64,000 bases of DNA from Mediterranea massiliensis (GCF_900128475.1 NZ_LT635837.1:417615-481614), one strand, 5' to 3'; positions 8,576-18,056 are shown, numbered from the stretch's first letter. Made by a program: numbers and translations. Notes: generated by a model from the sequence alone, not told the origin.

Positions 8576-11500
8576 TCAGTTCTTTTCAACCTTCACGAAG
8601 AGCGAGAAGTCGTCGAAGTTCAGCTCGGTGCCGTCCTTCACTTCATCGGCCAACGTGAGCGAGGTTGCCAGAACCTGGTTGCAAATATAGTCTTTATATT
8701 CATTCACCGCATCATCTGTCTGTGTATTTTTAGACAATGTGACATTTATTTTGTCGGTTATCTCAAAGCCACTGGACTTGCGGATGTTCTGAATGCGGTT
8801 CACCAGTTCGCGGGCCACACCTTCGCGACGCAGCTCCTCGGTGACGGTAACTTCCAGTGCCACAGTCAGTCGGCCTTCGTTGGCCACCAGCCAGCCGGGG
8901 ATGTCTTCGCTAAATATCTCGACATCGGAGGCCTCGACGACAGCTTCCGCACCGTCCAGATGGAAGGTGTAACGGCCGTCCTTTTCCAACTCGGCAATGG
9001 CTTCCTGTGACATTTCTGCTACAGCGGCGGCCACGGCCTTCATCTGCTTGCCGAACTTCGGACCCAGCTTCTTGAAGTCGCACTTCACGCGCTTCACCAG
9101 TACGCCGGCGGCTCCGTCGACAAACTTGATTTCTTTCACGTTCACCTCGTTCATGATGAGCGTCTTCACGGCTTCGATGTGGGCACGCTGTTCTTCGTCC
9201 ACCACAGGAATCATGATGCACTGAAGCGGCTGGCGTACCTTGATGTTCACCTTGCGGCGCAGGGCCAGCACCATGGACGTGATGTCCTGAGCCACCTGCA
9301 TGCGGGCTTCGAGTTCGGTGTTGACCAATGTCTCGTCGCAGACGGGGAACTTGGCGAGGTGGACGGAAACCACCTGGTCGCGGCCAGTCACGGCAATCAG
9401 GTCGCCGTAGAGCATGTCGGCATAGAACGGCGCGATGGGCGCCATCAGCTTGGCCACCGTCTCGAGGCAGGTATAGAGGGTCTGATAAGCCGAGAGTTTG
9501 TCCTCGGTCATGCCGCCGCCCCAGAAGCGTTTGCGGTTGAGGCGCACATACCAGTTGGACAGGTTGTCGTTGACGAAGTCGGATATCAGACGGCCGGCCT
9601 TGGTAGGCTCGTAGTCGTTGTAGCAGGCATCCACGTTCTTCACCAGCGTGTTGAGCAGGGACAGAATCCAGCGGTCTATTTCGGGGCGCTTCTCCATGGG
9701 TACGTCGGCTTCCTTGTATTCGAAGCCGTCGACGTTGGCATAGAGTGCGAAGAAGGAATACGTATTATATAAGGTGCCGAAGAACTTGCGGCGCACTTCC
9801 TCCACACCTTCGACGTCGAACTTCAGGTTGTCCCACGGCGAGGAGTTGGTTATCATGTACCAGCGCAAGGGGTCGGAACCGTACTTCTCGATGGTCGAGA
9901 AGGGATCGACGGCATTGCCCAGTCGCTTGGACATCTTGTTGCCGTTCTTGTCGAGCACCAGACCGTTGGAGATGACGGCTTTGTAGGCCACGCTGTCGAA
10001 CACCATCGTGGCGATGGCATGGAGCGTGAAGAACCAGCCGCGCGTCTGGTCAACGCCTTCGGCGATGAAGTCGGCGGGATATACCTGATGGCTGTCCAGC
10101 AGCTCCTTGTTCTCGAACGGATAGTGTATCTGCGCATAGGGCATGGAGCCGGAGTCGAACCAAACGTCAATCAGGTCGGTCTCGCGCTTCATGGGCTTGC
10201 CGTCCTTCGAAACGAGGATGATGTCGTCCACGTAGGGGCGGTGCAGGTCTATCTTGTCATAGTTCTCCTTCGTATATTCACCCGGCACGAAGCCTTTTTC
10301 CTTATAGGGGTTGCCCGTCATGAGGCCGGCGGCCACGGACTTCTCTATTTCGTTGTAGAGTTCTTCTACAGACTCGATGCACTTCTCTTCCGTGCCGTCT
10401 TCGGTGCGCCAGATGGGCAGCGGCGTACCCCAGTAGCGCGAACGGCTCAGGTTCCAGTCGTTCAGGTTCTCGAGCCACTTGCCGAAGCGTCCCGTACCCG
10501 TTGACTCGGGCTTCCAGTTGATGGCCTTGTTCAGCTCCATCATGCGCTCCTTGCAGGCGGTACTGCGGATGAACCAGCTGTCCAGCGGATAGTAGAGCAC
10601 CGGCTTGTCCGTGCGCCAGCAGTGCGGATAGTTGTGCACATGTTTCTCTATCTTGAAGGCCTGGTTGGCGGCTTTCATCATCATGCAGATGTAGAAGTCG
10701 AGCGACTCGGCTGCCTGGGCGGCCTTCTCGTCGTACTTGCCGTCCACGGTGAACTGCGGGTCGTAGGCATTCTTCACCCAGCGGCCCTGGTATTCCTTGT
10801 AGGCCTCGGTATCGACGCACTGGGCCACAAACTTCTCGTCCAGCTCGTCCAGCAGGTAGAATTTACCCGTGAGGTCCACCATGGGGCGGGTTTCGCCACG
10901 CTTGTTGATCATGAACAGCGAGGGAATGCCGGCCGCACGTGCCACGTTGGCGTCGTCGGCACCGAAAGTCGGAGCGATGTGTACGATACCCGTACCGTCC
11001 TCGGTCGTCACATAGTCGCCGGGGATGACGCGGAACGCCTTGGCCGATGCTTCCTGCCAGTTGCCTTCGTTGTCCAGCTCGGTGGGCTTCACCCAGGGGA
11101 TGAGCTGTTCGTACTCCATGCCCACGAGGTCCGTACCCTTGTACTCGCCTACTACCTTGAAGGGGATCAGCTTGTCGCCTGGCTTATAGTCCTCTAATGC
11201 AACGTCTTCGGCCTTTTTGTTGAAGTGCGTATAGAGCAAAGCCTTGGCCAGTACGACGGTCATCTTCTCGCCCGTATAGCCGTTGTAGGTCTGCACGGCC
11301 ACGTAGTCAATCTTCGGGCCTACGCAGAGGGCTGTGTTGCTGGGCAAGGTCCAGGGCGTAGTGGTCCAGGCGATGAAGTAAGGTGTACCCCACTCTGCCA
11401 TTTCGGGCTTCGGGTTCTTCATCTTGAACTGGCCTACCACCGTCAGGTCCTTCACGTCGCGGTAGCAGCCGGGCTGGTTCAGCTCGTGCGAGCTCAGTCC

Positions 11501-12064
11501 CGTACCTGCGGCAGGCGAATAGGGCTGGATGGTATAGCCTTTATAGAGCAGGCCCTTCTTGTAGAGCTGCTTCAGCAGCCACCAAAGGGTCTCGATGTAG
11601 CGGTTATCGTAAGTGATGTAAGGGTCTTTCATGTCCACCCAGTAGCCCATCTTGTGCGTCAGGTCCTCCCACTCCTTCGTGAACTTCATCACGTCCTTGC
11701 GGCAGGCGGCGTTGTAGTCGGCCACGGAGATGGTCTTGCCGATGTCTTCCTTCGTGATGCCCAGTGCCTTCTCCACGCCCAGCTCTACGGGGAGTCCGTG
11801 CGTGTCCCATCCGGCCTTACGCTTCACCTGGAAGCCCTTCATCGTCTTGTAGCGGCAGAAGATGTCCTTGATGGTACGAGCCATGACGTGGTGAATGCCC
11901 GGCATACCGTTGGCCGAGGGAGGTCCTTCGAAGAATACGAAGGAAGGACATCCTTCACGTTCTGTCATACTCTTGGCGAAAACCTGGTTTTCGTCCCATT
12001 TCTTCAACACTTCCTTGTTGATTTCCGATAGATTAAACTTTGAATGTTCGGCAAATTTACCCAT
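8576..12064 (-). CDS. ileS: Isoleucyl-tRNA synthetase
   Basis: Class I synthetase charging tRNA-Ile, 1162 residues. The HIGH-type box is in GMPGIHHVMA near residue 57 and the KMSKR box is in NGNKMSKRLGNAVDP near 710; between them lies the CP1 editing domain (TEDGTGIVHIAPTFGADD) and the WFDSGSMPYAQ motif. The C-terminal anticodon and IF2-like/DUF5915 regions make it much longer than E. coli IleS, closer to the long eukaryote-like IleS2 group. The start MGKFAEHSKFNLSEINKEVLKKW is typical. First gene of a minus-strand unit running to the small hypothetical gene. Confidence 0.97.
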   Translation of the reverse strand: MGKFAEHSKFNLSEINKEVLKKWDENQVFAKSMTEREGCPSFVFFEGPPSANGMPGIHHVMARTIKDIFCRYKTMKGFQVKRKAGWDTHGLPVELGVEKALGITKEDIGKTISVADYNAACRKDVMKFTKEWEDLTHKMGYWVDMKDPYITYDNRYIETLWWLLKQLYKKGLLYKGYTIQPYSPAAGTGLSSHELNQPGCYRDVKDLTVVGQFKMKNPKPEMAEWGTPYFIAWTTTPWTLPSNTALCVGPKIDYVAVQTYNGYTGEKMTVVLAKALLYTHFNKKAEDVALEDYKPGDKLIPFKVVGEYKGTDLVGMEYEQLIPWVKPTELDNEGNWQEASAKAFRVIPGDYVTTEDGTGIVHIAPTFGADDANVARAAGIPSLFMINKRGETRPMVDLTGKFYLLDELDEKFVAQCVDTEAYKEYQGRWVKNAYDPQFTVDGKYDEKAAQAAESLDFYICMMMKAANQAFKIEKHVHNYPHCWRTDKPVLYYPLDSWFIRSTACKERMMELNKAINWKPESTGTGRFGKWLENLNDWNLSRSRYWGTPLPIWRTEDGTEEKCIESVEELYNEIEKSVAAGLMTGNPYKEKGFVPGEYTKENYDKIDLHRPYVDDIILVSKDGKPMKRETDLIDVWFDSGSMPYAQIHYPFENKELLDSHQVYPADFIAEGVDQTRGWFFTLHAIATMVFDSVAYKAVISNGLVLDKNGNKMSKRLGNAVDPFSTIEKYGSDPLRWYMITNSSPWDNLKFDVEGVEEVRRKFFGTLYNTYSFFALYANVDGFEYKEADVPMEKRPEIDRWILSLLNTLVKNVDACYNDYEPTKAGRLISDFVNDNLSNWYVRLNRKRFWGGGMTEDKLSAYQTLYTCLETVAKLMAPIAPFYADMLYGDLIAVTGRDQVVSVHLAKFPVCDETLVNTELEARMQVAQDITSMVLALRRKVNIKVRQPLQCIMIPVVDEEQRAHIEAVKTLIMNEVNVKEIKFVDGAAGVLVKRVKCDFKKLGPKFGKQMKAVAAAVAEMSQEAIAELEKDGRYTFHLDGAEAVVEASDVEIFSEDIPGWLVANEGRLTVALEVTVTEELRREGVARELVNRIQNIRKSSGFEITDKINVTLSKNTQTDDAVNEYKDYICNQVLATSLTLADEVKDGTELNFDDFSLFVKVEKN

Positions 12065-12183
12065 GGTTTTATTTTTGTTTTTACTTTGAACGTTGTTTGT
12101 CGGAAGCCTCCGGCCACGCCCGCTTCGGACGCTTGAGGCCCTGCCTCCTGTTTTAAGGCTGCAAAATTATAAAAAAAGTGGAG

Positions 12184-12708
12184 AAAAGCGTTGTTTTAGA
12201 GAAGAAAAACATTTCCCGCCCCGCGACCGCTCTGTCCCGACGGCCTGCAACGCCCTCCGAACTCCGACCGACGGAAGGCTTGACATTTTGACACTTTGTC
12301 GGACAAACGGCCTGAGAATCGTCTGTTTCGGCCCGAAGGAGAGGCCGCCTCCAACGGACGAAGCGCGAAGGGGCTTATCCATTCTCGTACAGCAAGTTAT
12401 CGAAATCCTTACATTTCAACCAGCTGAAAAAAGCCCCGAACGGGCGGCCGCAAAGCCTCATCGAGGACAAAACAATGCTTTCGCCAGAGGAAAACAATGC
12501 TTTTCGGAGCAGAAAACATCCTTTTTTCTCTTCTATTTCATACCACCTTCCGCTACGGAACCCACAACCTGACGGCCGAAAACATACAATGTCCGCGCAA
12601 AACGTCTACTTCCTGCCCCGAAAAACACGGTTTCCGCCCCTCTTTTTCCGCTATTTCCGCCCGAACGAAAAAAGGAGGAGTAAGCGAAAAGGCGCTTTTC
12701 CCCTCCAT
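12184..12708. repeat. Array locus A: 22-bp-period AAAAC..GCTTT dyads in a gene-free stretch
   Basis: The roughly 690 bp between ileS and the flavodoxin gene holds no credible gene. It is built of short dyads in 22-bp steps. Best block: AAAACAATGCTTT at 12469 and at 12491, then AAAACATCCTTTTTT at 12513, with weaker units in register at 12447 and 12425. A pair in another register begins at 12184 (AAAAGCGTTGTTTTA) and 12206. A third block has units at 12577, 12599, 12621 and 12687 (AAAAGGCGCTTTTC), with 12643 and 12665 degenerate. It lies downstream of the flavodoxin stop on the minus strand and upstream of ileS. Confidence 0.65.
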
Positions 12709-12753
12709 TTGTCAAGCACAAAGCCCGTTTTCCCGACAGGACGTCTGCGAGCA

Positions 12754-13320
12754 TCAAAGCCCCAACTGCTCCGTCCAGCGGCGCACATCGGCCTCTCCTG
12801 CCCTATTGAGCAGGCGGCCGTCCTCCCACTTCAGGTCGGGATATTGCTTCCGCAGGGCCTTCACGCTCTGCGCAATGCTGCTTCCGCCCGACGTGGCAAA
12901 GGGAATCAGCCTCTTTCCTTTCAAGCCGTGGCTCTCGATAAAGGTGTTGATGATGCGCGGAGCCGCATCCCACCAGATGGGATAACCGATGAACACGACG
13001 TCGTATCCGTCCATGCCCTCCTTTTTCCCCTTCAGGGCGGGGCGCGCCTTCGGGTCATTCATCTCGACCGAACTCCTCGACTGCTTGTCGTGCCAGTCGA
13101 GGTCGGCACCCGTATAAGCCTCTTGGGGAACAATGGCAAAGAGCTCGCCACCCGTCACCCGTGCCAGCGTCTGAGCCGCACGGGCAGTAGTTCCGGTTGC
13201 CGAGAAATAGGCAACCAACACGTTAGAAGATTCTTTCATTGTCCGATTGTTTTTGCTTTGGGCACAGGCCGCGAGGCTCATGCCGCAGAGCAGGGTTAAT
13301 GCAAATAACAGTTGTTTCAT
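12754..13320 (-). CDS. Exported flavodoxin (lipoprotein)
   Basis: FMN-binding electron carrier of 188 residues. Start MKQLLFALTLLCGMSLAACAQ is preferred since it gives a lipoprotein signal with lipobox LAAC (Cys 17); the mature protein opens with VLVAYFSATGTTARAAQTLARVTGG, the flavodoxin phosphate-binding loop (SATGTT). FIGYPIWWDAAPRIINTFIES and PFATSGGSSIAQSVKALRKQYP are the other two FMN loops. It belongs to the flavodoxin_4 type seen often in Bacteroides. Its redox partner is not encoded nearby. The stop codon is followed by the 22-bp array region. Confidence 0.9.
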   Translation of the reverse strand: MKQLLFALTLLCGMSLAACAQSKNNRTMKESSNVLVAYFSATGTTARAAQTLARVTGGELFAIVPQEAYTGADLDWHDKQSRSSVEMNDPKARPALKGKKEGMDGYDVVFIGYPIWWDAAPRIINTFIESHGLKGKRLIPFATSGGSSIAQSVKALRKQYPDLKWEDGRLLNRAGEADVRRWTEQLGL

Positions 13321-13537
13321 ATCACTTCGTTTTTTTCGTTTACAGATACACGACAAAAGTAGCGCTTTCCGCCCACAACGCCATGACCCGTTTTACAGAG
13401 AAACCGACCCCAATTACAGCTTCCTGCGCATCGGCCTAGCGCACTTTCCTGCCCGCAACATTTGGAAGTCACGATAATAAAGCCTATCTTTACCCAAGAA
13501 AAAGACATACATTAACCCGAATAACAAAAACCTACTG

Positions 13538-14005
13538 ATGAAAAAAGAAGACTTCATGCGGAAAGCCATCGAGCTTTCCATCGAAAATGTGAAGAACGGC
13601 GGAGGTCCGTTCGGAGCCGTCATCGTGAAAGACGGCGAGATAGTAGCCACGGGCGTGAACCGCGTGACGGCCAACCACGACCCTACGGCACATGCCGAAG
13701 TAAGTGCCATCCGTGCCGCCTGCCAGAAGCTGGACACGTTCGACCTTAGCGGATGCGAAATCTATACTTCGTGTGAGCCCTGCCCCATGTGTCTGGGAGC
13801 TATCTACTGGGCCCATCTGGACAAAATCTATTACGGCAACAACAAGACCGACGCCGCCCGCATCGGCTTCGACGACTCGTTCATCTACGACGAACTGGCC
13901 CTGAAGCGCGAAGACCGCAACAAGGCCATGGAAGAACTCCTGCCCGACGAAGCCATCGCCGCCTTCCAGGCATGGGAAAACAAGGCCGACAAGGTGGAAT
14001 ATTGA
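13538..14005 (+). CDS. Nucleoside deaminase, guanine deaminase (GuaD)-like
   Basis: Zinc-dependent CDA-fold deaminase of 155 residues. The zinc and proton-shuttle residues are in PTAHAEVSAIRAA (HAE) and YTSCEPCPMCLGAIYWA (PCxxC). The tail FDDSFIYDELALKREDRNKAMEELLPDEAIAAFQAWENKADKVEY resembles B. subtilis GuaD, which is also about 156 residues and uses a C-terminal tail near the active site, more than tRNA adenosine deaminase TadA. So conversion of guanine to xanthine is the most likely activity. It is divergent from the flavodoxin gene and ends before a hairpin near 14036-14090. Confidence 0.85.
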   Translation: MKKEDFMRKAIELSIENVKNGGGPFGAVIVKDGEIVATGVNRVTANHDPTAHAEVSAIRAACQKLDTFDLSGCEIYTSCEPCPMCLGAIYWAHLDKIYYGNNKTDAARIGFDDSFIYDELALKREDRNKAMEELLPDEAIAAFQAWENKADKVEY

Positions 14006-14035
14006 GGTATCCGTCCTTCCTTCAGCCAGAAAAAA

Positions 14036-14093
14036 TACGGACTTACCCGAGGTGTCTGAATGCACCTTCCAGGTAAGTCCGTTTATTTTATTG
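14036..14093. terminator. Hairpin between convergent genes
   Basis: AATACGGACTTACC (from 14035) pairs with GGTAAGTCCG (14071-14080) around a loop of about 20 nt and is followed by TTTATTTTATT on the plus strand. It can end the deaminase gene and perhaps the convergent beta-propeller gene. Confidence 0.6.
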
Positions 14094-14117
14094 TCCGATG
14101 GCCCGAACGGTCACAAC

Positions 14118-15068
14118 TTATTTTTTGAAACGACAACGGATGAGACAAAGATTGTCTTCCTCCGTCCGCAACGACAGTTCGGCAAATTCCTGTTCCGACA
14201 AGTAGGGACGAAGAAGTTCATACTCCGTAAAATTGACCAACGAAAGGAAATATCCGTCCGTAAACAACAACGGACGCAAGCGTAAGCCACCTTCCATCGT
14301 CTCAAAGACGAACGTACGACCGTCGTCCTTCCGGTAGAAGACATGGATGGAACGGTCAGCCGTACCCAATCCCTTCTGCAGGTTTACATAATAATACGTA
14401 GGGTTCTCCCGATGAAACTTCATACAGAAGGGCAATATACCCTCCGACAAATCTTCAATCAAAAGCCTGTTCCGTTGGCTCTCATTCTCGATAGAACGAT
14501 ACTTCTGCAACATCTGTTCACTGATACCGTCCTTTCCGAAGTCCCACGAATAGGCCGGCTCCATACTCTCCCGTCCCAGTTCATAGACCACATTCTGGTA
14601 GCCCGAAGCAAAATATACCTTACCGGCGTATTCATAGAACGGCTGCATGCAGCCCATATCCAGTATGCGGTCGTTCCTCCAGAAACCACAGACCACATTC
14701 AAGGAGTCCTTCCCCACAACAGACAGTCCGTCTTCGTCCTCCCTCACACACGACCAAAACACCAGATTCTCCGCATCCAGAGAAGAGACAGCATAATAAT
14801 TGGGCTTGGCGGGCAGCTCGTCCTGTCTGATAAAACTTCCATCCAAACCATATCTTCCCATCCATCCAAAAGGGCTCAACAGACAAATGTTCCGTCTGTC
14901 TCTGTCGATCATGAAATCACAAATCAACTGATACTCCCCCGGCCCGTTGCCCTTACGACTAATTTGCCGCACAAATCGGCCTTCTTCATCAAATTCGTAC
15001 AATGCCGGACGCTGGCTATCGAACACATATAAACGGTTTTCAAAAGCCACGACTTTGTCCACACCCAT
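14118..15068 (-). pseudogene. 5'-truncated 6-bladed beta-propeller protein
   Basis: The 316 residues match the Bacteroides 6-bladed beta-propeller lipoproteins (NRLYVFDSQRPALYEFDEEGRFVRQISRKGNGPGEY is a typical blade). Intact members are about 370-400 residues and start with a lipoprotein signal; none is present. The frame stays open upstream of the first ATG and still reads like the family (VWETTDSCLLMGVDKV), up to an in-frame TAA near 15130; that upstream stretch overlaps the T tract of the neighbouring gene's terminator. So the gene has lost its first 50-70 codons and its export signal. Translation from the internal ATG is possible, but normal function is doubtful. Confidence 0.7.
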
Positions 15069-15095
15069 CAGCAGACAGCTGTCCGTAGTCTCCCA

Positions 15096-15171
15096 TACAA
15101 AAAAGGCTGTATCAAAACGAAACCGCCCTTGTTAATCTGCGGTAAGTTCTGACACAGCCTTTATCTGCTTT
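15096..15171 (-). terminator. Rho-independent terminator of the GNAT-nitrilase gene
   Basis: On the minus strand AAAGGCTGTGTCA pairs with TGATACAGCC around a loop of about 35 nt and is followed by TTTTTT. It lies directly after the nitrilase-fusion stop codon and its distal arm runs into the truncated beta-propeller frame. Confidence 0.65.
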
Positions 15172-15187
15172 GTCAATGATGACAGAC

Positions 15188-16750
15188 TTATTCGCTCGCC
15201 TTCTGCGACTCTGCGCTGCGGTTCTTCATCTTCACCTCGTACAGGTCGTGACGACGGTCTTTCAGGTTGCGGACGCTGCCGTAGGTGTGCAGTTCGCTCA
15301 GCAGGTCAAGATCGACGTCGGACACCAGAATCATTTCCGTATTGGGCGTAGCTTCGGCACGCTTGCCGTCCGTGGGGAAGGCAAAATCGCAAGGCGTGAA
15401 GACACCCGACTGGGCATACTGGATGTCCATGTTGTGCACACGGGGCAGATTGCCCACACTGCCGGCAATGACCACGAAGCACTCGTTCTCGATGGCACGG
15501 GCGTGGGCACATACCTTGACGCGGCTGTAGGCATTCTGCGTATCGGTCAGGAAAGGCACGAACAGAATCTGCATGCCCTGGTCGGCCATGATGCGCGACA
15601 GTTCGGGGAACTCCACGTCGTAGCAGATCAGGACACCAATCTTGGCACAGTCGGTCTCGAACGTCTTCAGGGCCTTGCCTCCGCTCAAGCCCCAGCTCTT
15701 GATTTCGTCGGGCGTGACGTGAATCTTTTCGTACATCTCGTACGTGCCGTCGCGGCGGCAGAGGAAGCCCACGTTGTACAGGCGGCCGTCTTCCTTGATG
15801 AGCGGCATGCTGCCCGTGATGATGTTGATGTTGTAGCTGATGGCCAGCTTGATGAAGCGTTCGCGTATTTCGTCGGTATAGGCGGCCAGACCGCGGATGG
15901 CTTCGGATTCGCCCTCGTTGTTGAAGCGGGCCATAAGCGGCGCGTTGAAGTATTCGGGGAAGAGAACAAAGTCGCTCTTGTAGTCGGACACGGCGTCGAC
16001 AAAGAACTCCACCTGCTCGAAGAGGTCGTCCAGCGAAGTGTAGGTACGCATCTGCCACTGCACGAGGCCCACACGGACAGTGGTCTTCGGGTTGATGTAC
16101 TCCTGCGTGGGCGGCTGGTAGTAGATGTTGTCCCACTGGAGCAGGCAGGCGTAGTGCTTGGACTCTTCGTCGTTGGGCAGGTAGTTTCGCATCACCTTGC
16201 GCACGTGGAAGTCGTTGGAGAGCTGGAAGGTAAGCACGGGGTCGTAGATTTCCTTCTGGCGCACCTTGTCGATGTATTCCTTGGGGCGCATCTGGTCGGC
16301 ATACTTGTGGTAGTTGGGGATGCGGCCGCCGAACATGATGGCCTTCAGGTTGAGCTTTTCGCAGAGGTCCTTGCGGTATTCGTACATACGGCGGGCCAGG
16401 CGAAGACCGCGGTACTGCGGATGGATGAAGACCTCGATGCCGTAGAGGATATTCCCCTTGGGGTTGTGGGTATTGAACGTCTCCTTGCCCGTCACCTGGG
16501 CATAGGTGTGGTCGTTCTTCACGTCGTCATAATTGACGATGATGGAAAGGGCGCAGCCCACAATCTTCTCGTCGACCACCGTCACGATCTGCCCCTCGGG
16601 GAAGATGCGTATCAGTTTCTCTATCTGCTTGTGTGTCCAGAAGACGTCGCTTCCGTCCGTATAGACACGTGTGAACGACTGGGCCAGCTGGTCGTAGTCT
16701 TCAATCTGCAGATTGCGTATCTGCACTTTGTTAATCTTGATGGAATCCAT
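15188..16750 (-). CDS. GNAT acetyltransferase - nitrilase fusion protein
   Basis: A 520-residue two-domain enzyme. Residues about 8-190 form a GNAT domain (IRNLQIEDYDQLAQSFTRVY, then IEVFIHPQYRGLRLARRMYEYRKDL as acetyl-CoA site). Residues about 225-500 are a carbon-nitrogen hydrolase with the catalytic triad visible: Glu in FPEYFNAPL, Lys in YEKIHVTPDE, Cys in GVLICYDVEFPE. Together this resembles the widespread GNAT-amidohydrolase fusion group; the substrate is not known. It is followed by a strong terminator and preceded, 38 bp away, by the threonine aldolase-like gene, so the two may be cotranscribed. Confidence 0.88.
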   Translation of the reverse strand: MDSIKINKVQIRNLQIEDYDQLAQSFTRVYTDGSDVFWTHKQIEKLIRIFPEGQIVTVVDEKIVGCALSIIVNYDDVKNDHTYAQVTGKETFNTHNPKGNILYGIEVFIHPQYRGLRLARRMYEYRKDLCEKLNLKAIMFGGRIPNYHKYADQMRPKEYIDKVRQKEIYDPVLTFQLSNDFHVRKVMRNYLPNDEESKHYACLLQWDNIYYQPPTQEYINPKTTVRVGLVQWQMRTYTSLDDLFEQVEFFVDAVSDYKSDFVLFPEYFNAPLMARFNNEGESEAIRGLAAYTDEIRERFIKLAISYNINIITGSMPLIKEDGRLYNVGFLCRRDGTYEMYEKIHVTPDEIKSWGLSGGKALKTFETDCAKIGVLICYDVEFPELSRIMADQGMQILFVPFLTDTQNAYSRVKVCAHARAIENECFVVIAGSVGNLPRVHNMDIQYAQSGVFTPCDFAFPTDGKRAEATPNTEMILVSDVDLDLLSELHTYGSVRNLKDRRHDLYEVKMKNRSAESQKASE

Positions 16751-16788
16751 TTCGTTATAGTTTTATTTGTTATCCGTTTCTGTTACAG

Positions 16789-17814
16789 TCAAAGCAAGGC
16801 TATCAGCTTGTCCACGTCTTCCTCGCGCGTGGCCCAGCTGGTGACGAAGCGTACCACCGTCTCCGTTTCGCCGCGGGGGCCCCACAGCTCGAAGGTGGCT
16901 TCGCGCTTCAGGCGGTCAATGGTCTCGTTGGGCAGGCAGACGAACTGCTGGTTGGTGGGCGAATCGAGATGGAGACGGTAGCCCTTCTCTACAAACGCCC
17001 GCTTCAGCTTCAGGGCCAGACGGACGGCATGGGCGCCGATGCGCTGATAGAGGCCGTCGGTGAAGAGCGTGCCGAACTGGATGCCCAGCAGACGTCCCTT
17101 GGCCAGAAGCGCACCGTGCTGCTTGACGAGGGTGAAGAAATGGGGCAACCGTTCGGGACGGGCAGCCACCACCGCCTCCCCGAAGAGGGCACCGACCTTG
17201 GTGCCGCCGATGTAGAACACGTCGCACAGACGGGCAATGTCCCCCAGCGTGACGTCCGTTCCCTCGGCTGCCAGCCCGTAACCCAGGCGGGCGCCGTCCA
17301 TATATAAAGGTATATCCGCCTCACGGCATACGCGGCTCAGGTCTTCCAGTTCGCGGAGGGTGTAGAGCGTGCCCAGCTCGGTGGGGTGCGAGATGTAGAG
17401 CATGCCCGGCGCCACCATATGTTCGTAGGTCTCATCGCGGTAGAAGTTGCGGATGTAGGCCTCCACGTCGGCGGCTAATACCTTACCGTCATGGGCAGGC
17501 AGGGTGAGCACCTTGTGGCCCGAAGCCTCGATGGCACCCGCTTCGTGCACGTTGATGTGGGCCGACTCGGCCGCCAGCACGCCTTCGTGACGGGCCAGCA
17601 GGGCGTCGATGACGGTAGCGTTGGTCTGCGTGCCGCCCACCAGGAACTGCACGGCTGCCTGCGGCTGTCCGCAAGCCTCACGTATCAGGTCCTTGGCACG
17701 GGCCGTATAGTCGTCGCAACCATATCCGGGCGTCTGCTCCAGATTGGTTTCCAGCAGGCGGCGCATCACTTCGGGATGTGCGCCCTCCATATAGTCGGTA
17801 TCAAAATGTATCAT
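16789..17814 (-). CDS. Threonine aldolase-family PLP enzyme
   Basis: PLP fold-type I enzyme of 341 residues that probably cleaves L-threonine or allo-threonine to glycine and acetaldehyde. It begins with the family's MIHFDTDYMEGAHPEVMRRLLETN, where the substrate arginine/aspartate loop sits. HPTELGTLYTLRELEDLSRVCREADIPLYMDGARLGYGLA carries the Asp that pairs with the pyridine nitrogen (MDGARL), and FYIGGTKVGALFGEAVV carries the Schiff-base Lys. A minus-strand TAACTTTG element (17843-17850) lies 29 bp upstream of the start. The 22-bp repeat array B is further upstream. Confidence 0.88.
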   Translation of the reverse strand: MIHFDTDYMEGAHPEVMRRLLETNLEQTPGYGCDDYTARAKDLIREACGQPQAAVQFLVGGTQTNATVIDALLARHEGVLAAESAHINVHEAGAIEASGHKVLTLPAHDGKVLAADVEAYIRNFYRDETYEHMVAPGMLYISHPTELGTLYTLRELEDLSRVCREADIPLYMDGARLGYGLAAEGTDVTLGDIARLCDVFYIGGTKVGALFGEAVVAARPERLPHFFTLVKQHGALLAKGRLLGIQFGTLFTDGLYQRIGAHAVRLALKLKRAFVEKGYRLHLDSPTNQQFVCLPNETIDRLKREATFELWGPRGETETVVRFVTSWATREEDVDKLIALL

Positions 17815-17953
17815 GGTTCGGATGTTTTTAGTAATTCGGGTGCAAAGTTACGGTTTATTTCAGCACGCGGTTCGACGGCAGGCATCTTTTTATGGAGAAA
17901 AGATAGGCCACTGATTGTCAGCAACAAACGAGTTTATTTTTGTTTACCAGAAA

Positions 17954-18056
17954 TAAACTGACAGTTTATCCGTATTAAACTGATAGTTTAAAGCGGTTAA
18001 ACTGATAGTTTAAACGGAGTAAACTGACAGTTTAAAGCCTGTAAACCGAAAGTACA
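17954..18056. repeat. Array locus B: TAAACTGAYAGTTTA every 22 bp
   Basis: Four copies of the 15-bp palindrome TAAACTGAYAGTTTA start at 17954, 17976, 17998 and 18020, exactly 22 bp apart, with unrelated 7-bp spacers (TCCGTAT, AAGCGGT, AACGGAG). A decayed fifth unit (TAAACCGAAAGTACA) sits in register at 18042. The gene-free stretch 17815-18160 also holds a terminator near 18096. The array lies between the GH3 stop codon and the threonine aldolase start, both on the minus strand. Confidence 0.9.

Noticed and set aside
12093-12572. Small plus-strand frames between ileS and flavodoxin genes
   Set aside because: They overlap the 22-bp repeat blocks, lack an RBS and show no protein-like pattern.
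15170-16981. Long plus-strand frame opposite the GNAT-nitrilase gene
   Set aside because: Shadow frame; the minus-strand protein has complete catalytic residues, this one has no recognisable domain.
17954-18056. CRISPR array
   Set aside because: Repeats are only 13-16 bp and palindromic, with spacers of 6-9 bp and no cas genes in the window; CRISPR spacers are about 30 bp.
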